A DNA stretch of 64,000 nt, taken from NCBI GenBank assembly GCA_947623455.1, contig OX392536.1, forward strand, positions 8,489,282-8,553,281, given 5' to 3'. Within the stretch, counting starts at the first letter, position 1. Each line of letters starts with the position of its first letter. The notes under the pieces are model-generated. The model searched no databases. It saw only the letters and a program-made list of their open reading frames with translations, and had not been told where the DNA came from. Position numbers and translations under genes: made by a program. Source of the stretch: Mimachlamys varia (Eukaryota; Mollusca; Bivalvia; Pectinida; Pectinidae). Below, piece by piece: positions 58,928 to 64,000 of this stretch.

Positions 58928-60420
58928 GGCTCATTCCCCGAACACCAACTCTGATAACTTGAAAGAAATGTGTTTAAGTTATAGTCTGTTTCAACTAAGA
59001 ATGTCAACTCATTTGATTTGTAGACATGATACTAAACTCAGTAATAAAATTAATAAAATATTTCATATAGCTTTAAGCAATAGAAAATGATCATTAAATA
59101 TTATTTTTTAGATTCAATAAATAAAAAATAGTAATTGAAATACATTATTTGAAAAATAAATCTCCTTAATTAAATTATTTAAAGCATATTGATAAAAAGA
59201 TAAAGTTTGTTTTCATACATGTTATAGTATTACATATTTAATACAGCGCCGAAAAATAATTATTAGACATCAGTATCTAAACTGAAAAACATTAAATGAA
59301 GACAGATAATACTAAACTGATGTCACACAAATTAAACACAATTAAATCTGGTATAAGAAGAAAACAATATTTGTGTGGTTTAAAGCTTGATTATCTGACA
59401 GAAAACCAAAGGAAAATTATTGATGGATATCAATCAAATACTTGATCCATATCTGCATGAGTTCCTCAAGGATCTGTTCTTTGGCCCTTTTTATTTCTAT
59501 CATTTATTGATATAACAGCTGATGTAACTTCTTATACTAACTTGCTTGCAATTGATACTTCTCTATATGTTATTAAAGATATAGTGATGATGACCCTAAT
59601 ACACCTGCTTATATAAATCACAATAAAGTTATGAAAGTGATTGAGAAAGGGATCTTTAATTGATAAAACATGATACTGCTAATTTCCTACTCCATCTACA
59701 TCGAAATAGGATATTGAACTGCCAATGTATATAAATAAAGGATATTGGTTATCTTTGTTGGAAAAGACTTAAAAAGGCTCAGCCTGATTTATATTTTCTA
59801 TAGAATTGTATATCTATGTACTGTAAAGCCCTTTAGAGTGGCTTATATTAGCTAGATAGGGCGCTATATCAAATATTCTATATTATTATTATATAATTAT
59901 TATTCTCTTCATATTATTGATACATATGTATACCATTTCTTTGTAGTACTTGTTTATATGTCTTGTATAAATAATGAAATATTTTGAAATTAATATATGA
60001 CAACAATTAACACAAATCTGAAAGAAGGTACAAGTTAAATTAATATATGACAATAATTATGTTTATTTACAAAAAATCTGAAAGAATGTATACGTTTAAT
60101 CAATATATGACAAAAATTTACAAAAATCTGAAAACTTATATATACCTATCAATAAATATGATAATTTACTCATATCTGAAATCAGGTGTAATAAATGATA
60201 ATTTTCCTAAATCTGCAGCTGTTTTATGCAGTACCTATGTATCATTTATTTGCAAATATATCATTAGTTATTGGGCATCTGATTAGTTACCAGAAGTTGA
60301 TTTACCTGTGTAACTTACCTGTACAACATTTCTGCTATAGACTATAACTCACTATCATCACAACTGACCACCTAAGTAAACATGTTTTAATAAGCAGAGT
60401 TGGTGTTCGGGGAAGTCCCC
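58928..60420. mobile_element. 1.5-kb hAT-like MITE in a duplicated segment
   Basis: The left end GGCTCATTCCCCGAACACCA and right end, inverse of GGGGACTTCCCCGAACACCA, share a block continuing ACTCTG. Both are flanked by exact 8-bp duplications GTTCAGAG (58920-58927, 60421-60428). No transposase; a LINE relic lies inside. Confidence 0.88.
59380..59900 (+). pseudogene. LINE reverse transcriptase 3' relic inside the MITE
   Basis: Broken frames show IIDGYQSN, VPQGSVLWPFLFLSFI and YTNLLAIDTSLYVI (from a FADDTSLY-type box with the catalytic aspartate changed), in the normal order for a Jockey/CR1-type reverse transcriptase. The 3' end carries GTAAAGCCCTTTAGAGTGGC, then GGGCGCTATATCAAAT and TTA repeats, the usual untranslated tail of such LINEs. 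Confidence 0.75.
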
Positions 60421-60555
60421 GTTCAGAGAACACTAACATAACATAGACAATGTTGCAGTATATAAAGAAGATTCGTTCTTTTAAAATATAAGGATTTCAA
60501 GCAATTTTTTAAACAGTTTCATCAATCATACGTTAAAAAATACCTCGGGGACTTG

Positions 60556-61140
60556 CATTGTTTTACATGTCAGCTAAATGTACACGCCTTATATATAGCG
60601 ATGTATGTGTGCATTGTTTTACATGTCAGTTACTTGTACACGCCTTATATATAGCGATGTATGTGTGCATTTGTTTACATTCATGTGCATCGTTTTACAT
60701 GTCAGCTACAAGTACAAGCCCTCTATATAGCGATGTATGTATGTGTGTGTGAAGTTTAAGTATATACTTCCTGCTTTCACCGGCGTTATTCCTCGATTAA
60801 ATCAACACAATACAAGGGATGTAAATCTCAATTTTTGTTACTGCCTCCCATTTATTGTTTTTATAACTGTACCATAATACCCTTTTTACATGAACATACC
60901 CAGAACATAGACTAGTGATCAATAATCAATAATTTGTTTGAAATGGGAAGTAGCAAATCGATTGCATAATCGGTTCTGAATTTGAAAGATATTAAATACC
61001 CAAATAAGGAGAGAACACTAACATAATATAGACAATGTTGCTGTAAATAAAGTAGATGCATTTTTTTAAAACATAAGGATTTCAAGTATTTTTTACACTG
61101 TTTCCACAGTCATACGTTAAAATATACATACTATCAAAAC
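60556..61140. repeat. Duplicated segment, copy 2
   Basis: The tandem block (60556-60755), the GTTATTCCTCGATTAAAT step, ACATGAACATACCCAGAACA and the tail GAGAACACTAACATAATATA to AAGGATTTCAAG parallel 62330-62900. Parts also match 58390-58920 and 60421-60540. Confidence 0.85.
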
Positions 61141-61144
61141 ATTG

Positions 61145-62250
61145 TTTTTATATCGAAACTATTTAAAACTGTATTTAGTTTCCGCTGCAAGTTCCTTTAT
61201 CGAATTTCAAAAACTTTTCGGCCTTTGGTCGATGCTATTGCCATTGGACAGTAAGCGTTCCCATTGAAACACATTTTGAACCTTTACAGTAAAAACTCTC
61301 TTTTGTTTTCTTGTAAAACCAAATGAATTCATGAATTTTATTCTTTACATACATATGAACGATGTGAATTTCTTAAATGGAAATGGAACTGTTAACGATA
61401 ATACATTGAAGGTTTCATTTCCTCATAGTAACCCCTCTACTTTCCTCATCTAGATTTCTTACGTGCAGCAGTCGATTTGACACTCAAATCCCTGCTCTGT
61501 ACTCACAGACATACGTTTACGTTACCCCGTGCCCCATTGAATTAATAATCTTATAAACTAAACAAAACCAAAGGTTAATCCTTATCGATGGTTAAAGAAA
61601 AAATATAAACTTCTTAAATTATCATTCACAGGCCAGGGCATACATACCCTTTCATTTTATCACAGCATGTGGCATAGGCACAGCGAAGATAAGGCGCCTC
61701 TAAATCATTGAAGGTACATATCAACTATTATTTGTAACGATGCTTTGATTCAGGTTGATTTTCCCTTCATGTGCCTCAATTAAAGTATAGATCACGTTCG
61801 TTTGCGTTAATGTAATTTGTATATAGGTTTTATTCTATATTTTCCCTGTCAATTACCAATCATAGTTTACATTTAAACTAGGTATTGTTACTGATATTGT
61901 TGTTACATTATAGAATAGTTCATTATCTCATCGGCGTTGACCAAGCCAGTGCGCCGTTATTATAATGTGTAATACAGTGCATCCAAAGTATATCCTTAGA
62001 ACGGACCCAGAGTTGTTAGGACACCATGCATGTTACACATTCACCTTAATATAATACCGTATTTAAGTGATGAACTCCTCAATACATAGAGATCTAAAAT
62101 TTCTAGAATTTCAGTTCTTAATTATGAAGGTTTCTTGATGATGAATAATAACTAAATAAACGTGTTTCAAGGCTTTTGACGATATAAAAATAGAGACGAA
62201 ACTGTCGGTATTCATTAATTTCTCTTGGAAACCATGTAAACTGCTATAAT
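61145..62250. other. Gene-free stretch between duplicated segments
   Basis: No exon, RNA gene or recognised mobile element. Confidence 0.45.
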
Positions 62251-62329
62251 ATTTCAAATGCTACCTACTGAAAATAAAACTGATGCAGCGATCTTCATAC
62301 GCTTATTTTATTTGTCTTTCCAGAAACAG

Positions 62330-62935
62330 TTTATATGTCAGCTACATGTACAAACATTTTATATACTGATATATGTGTGCATTTGTTTACATCTTAGCTG
62401 CATGTTCACGCATTCTAAACAGCGATATACATTTTTGTATGTGTGCATTTGTTTACATAATATTATCAGCTACATTGACTCGCCTTACATATAGCGATGT
62501 ATGTGTGTGAAGTTTAAGTTTGTACTTCCTGTTTTCACCGTACGAGCGTATTTCCTCGATTAATTTAACATAATGCAAGGGAGGTAAATCCTATGTTTTG
62601 TTACTACCTCTTATGGCTATTTTTTGTAACCGCACAATATTACCTTTTTACATGAACATACATAGAACATAGACCAGTGATCAATAATCGATAATTTGTT
62701 TGAAATCGGAAGTAGCAAACCGATCTATGACGATTGCATAACGGGTTATACATTTTTAAGAGATTTAATACCCAAATAAGGAGAGAACACTACCATAACA
62801 TAGACAATGTTGCTGTATATAAAGTAGATTCGTTCTTTTAAAATATAAGGATTTCAAGCAATTTTTTACACAGTTTTATTAATCATACGTTAAAAAATAC
62901 ATACTATCAAAACTTGTTATACATCAAAACTATTT
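62330..62935. repeat. Duplicated segment, copy 3
   Basis: Most diverged copy of the 60556-61140 segment: ATGTCAGCTACATGTACA, ATAGCGATGTATGTGTGTGA, TTTCCTCGATTAA, ACATGAACATACATAGAACA and GAGAACACTACCATAACATA recur in the same order. Confidence 0.8.
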
Positions 62936-63259
62936 AAACGTTGGATCTAAATTAAGATCCGATTATATGGATAATTTTGCAATCGATAATCAGAATCGGA
63001 AAGGACAAACCGATCGATTTTCAATTATAATCGACCATCACTTGCATTGACAATACAGGACGGATACAAAAACTATGCATACTTGAATGAAAATATAACA
63101 AATACATTATAGTTTAGTGGAACTGGACTGGATCGGTCATCAGTTACCGGTTAGTTCAGTGTTCGTCTCGGTCTGGTCGCTCTATTTATCTTTCTCCCGT
63201 TACAAAATTAGAGAGCTTGCCAACCCTTGTCTAAAAGTCGAAGGGCGAAGAATCCATTG

Positions 63260-64000
63260 ATAGGTTTATGACCGACAGCAAAACGCCGTCTAAATCGTGT
63301 AATTTCGGTGAATTTACAGACTCGCTCGTTGGTGAAAAGATCATTTGTGGAATCCGAGATACTCACTGAAAGCAGACAATCTTATGCTTGATAAAGCAGA
63401 GGCTTTCTGTAGAACAAGAACCCAGGCCTTCACCTCGGAAACGACAGCAATCATTTAAGTCTTGTGGTGGATTACCTTTGGACAGAACTGTCGTAAGTAT
63501 AACTATCCAAATAACTGAAATAAAATATGATGAACAAAGAAACAATAGAAACAGCAGCAAATCAACAAATCAAGCGGTAAAGTTAAAACCGAAGGTTAAC
63601 TACGTGTCAGACGACTGAAGGAACGAGGATCGAACTGTATATACTTACAGTGGAAAGTATACACCATCCAGTCATCTCAAGAACTACTCGCTACACTTGA
63701 CATAGGAGGAAAACAAACACTATTCCAACTCGACAGTGGATCATCTCGAAGAAACAACTTCTAGATAGGTTTGAGCTAAAACCGACTTCGAGCATTCTCA
63801 AAATGTTCAACAGAACTACGCTACCCCACTCAGAAAGTGTGAAATTGAGTTTGTAAATCCCAAGAATGCCTCAAGCTACAAAACTAATTTTGTTGTGCTG
63901 AAGAAACTGTGACACCACACTGATAGGAAAGAACTTGACGAAGGAAATGGAACTGATCAAGGTTCAACATGAAAACATTCTGTCTCTGAAGGATATTCAA
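63260..64000 (+). pseudogene. Ty3/Gypsy-type gag-pol relic (gag end and protease), cut by window edge
   Basis: Broken + frames show, in order: a gag-like CNFGEFTDSLVGEKIICGI segment (about 63295-63355), LMLDKAEAFCRT (about 63385-63420), a degraded zinc-knuckle region FKSCGGLPLDRT, KPKVNYVSDD, and then an aspartic protease with TLDIGGKQTLFQLDSGSS (DSG active-site motif, about 63694-63750), followed by LKMFNRTTLPHSESVK. At least three frameshifts or stops interrupt it. Reverse transcriptase would lie beyond 64000. No LTR was identified within the window. Confidence 0.8.

Overview
This window is animal nuclear DNA, AT-rich and full of introns and transposons, with no prokaryotic features. tRNA-derived SINE fragments and an interspersed repeat ending in an AGCTCACCTG-type terminus around a ~145-bp tandem core are familiar to me from bivalve molluscs. 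I therefore favour a bivalve, from memory and without any database search.

One protein-coding gene is well supported: the 5' part of a kinesin-5 motor (KIF11/Eg5) on the + strand. Fourteen exons run from the ATG at 7475 to the donor at 40816. They cover a short N-terminus, the full motor domain (P-loop, loop 5, switch I, switch II, neck) and the start of the stalk. Phases agree at every junction except exon 13, which is one base out of register and carries a premature stop. About 624 codons are present against roughly 1,050 in the family. The rest of the stalk and the tail (BimC box) were not found before 64000.

Layout: 1-7400 holds a 50-bp satellite, a reverse-transcriptase relic and a TTAA-flanked MITE carrying a solo LTR, then a short promoter with a CCAAT box and a CHR-like element. 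Intron 1 (7537-14789) holds a 3.5-kb fold-back element with ~600-bp inverted repeats and a 9-bp target duplication, a LINE relic split by a hAT-like MITE, and a MITE with a near-perfect 78-bp hairpin. Introns 3-9 contain matched hAT MITEs, nested TTAA elements, a pogo-like element, and a hAT element carrying a transposase fragment with a piggyBac relic inside it. Introns 11-13 contain ~10 kb of tandem arrays (26-bp, 68-bp, ~145-bp, a 4.4-kb array of 26-bp units, 77-bp). From 41137 to 64000 there is no confident gene, but there is a 6.1-kb hAT-type element with exact 8-bp target duplications, SINEs, a 1.5-kb MITE with a LINE relic inside it, triplicated ~2-kb segments, and a broken Ty3/Gypsy element running off the right edge.

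The most unusual observation is that at six splice junctions of the kinesin gene the exon edge and its splice site are themselves tandemly duplicated into the intron (2 to ~10 copies). One of these arrays abuts the frameshift in exon 13 and shares its local sequence.
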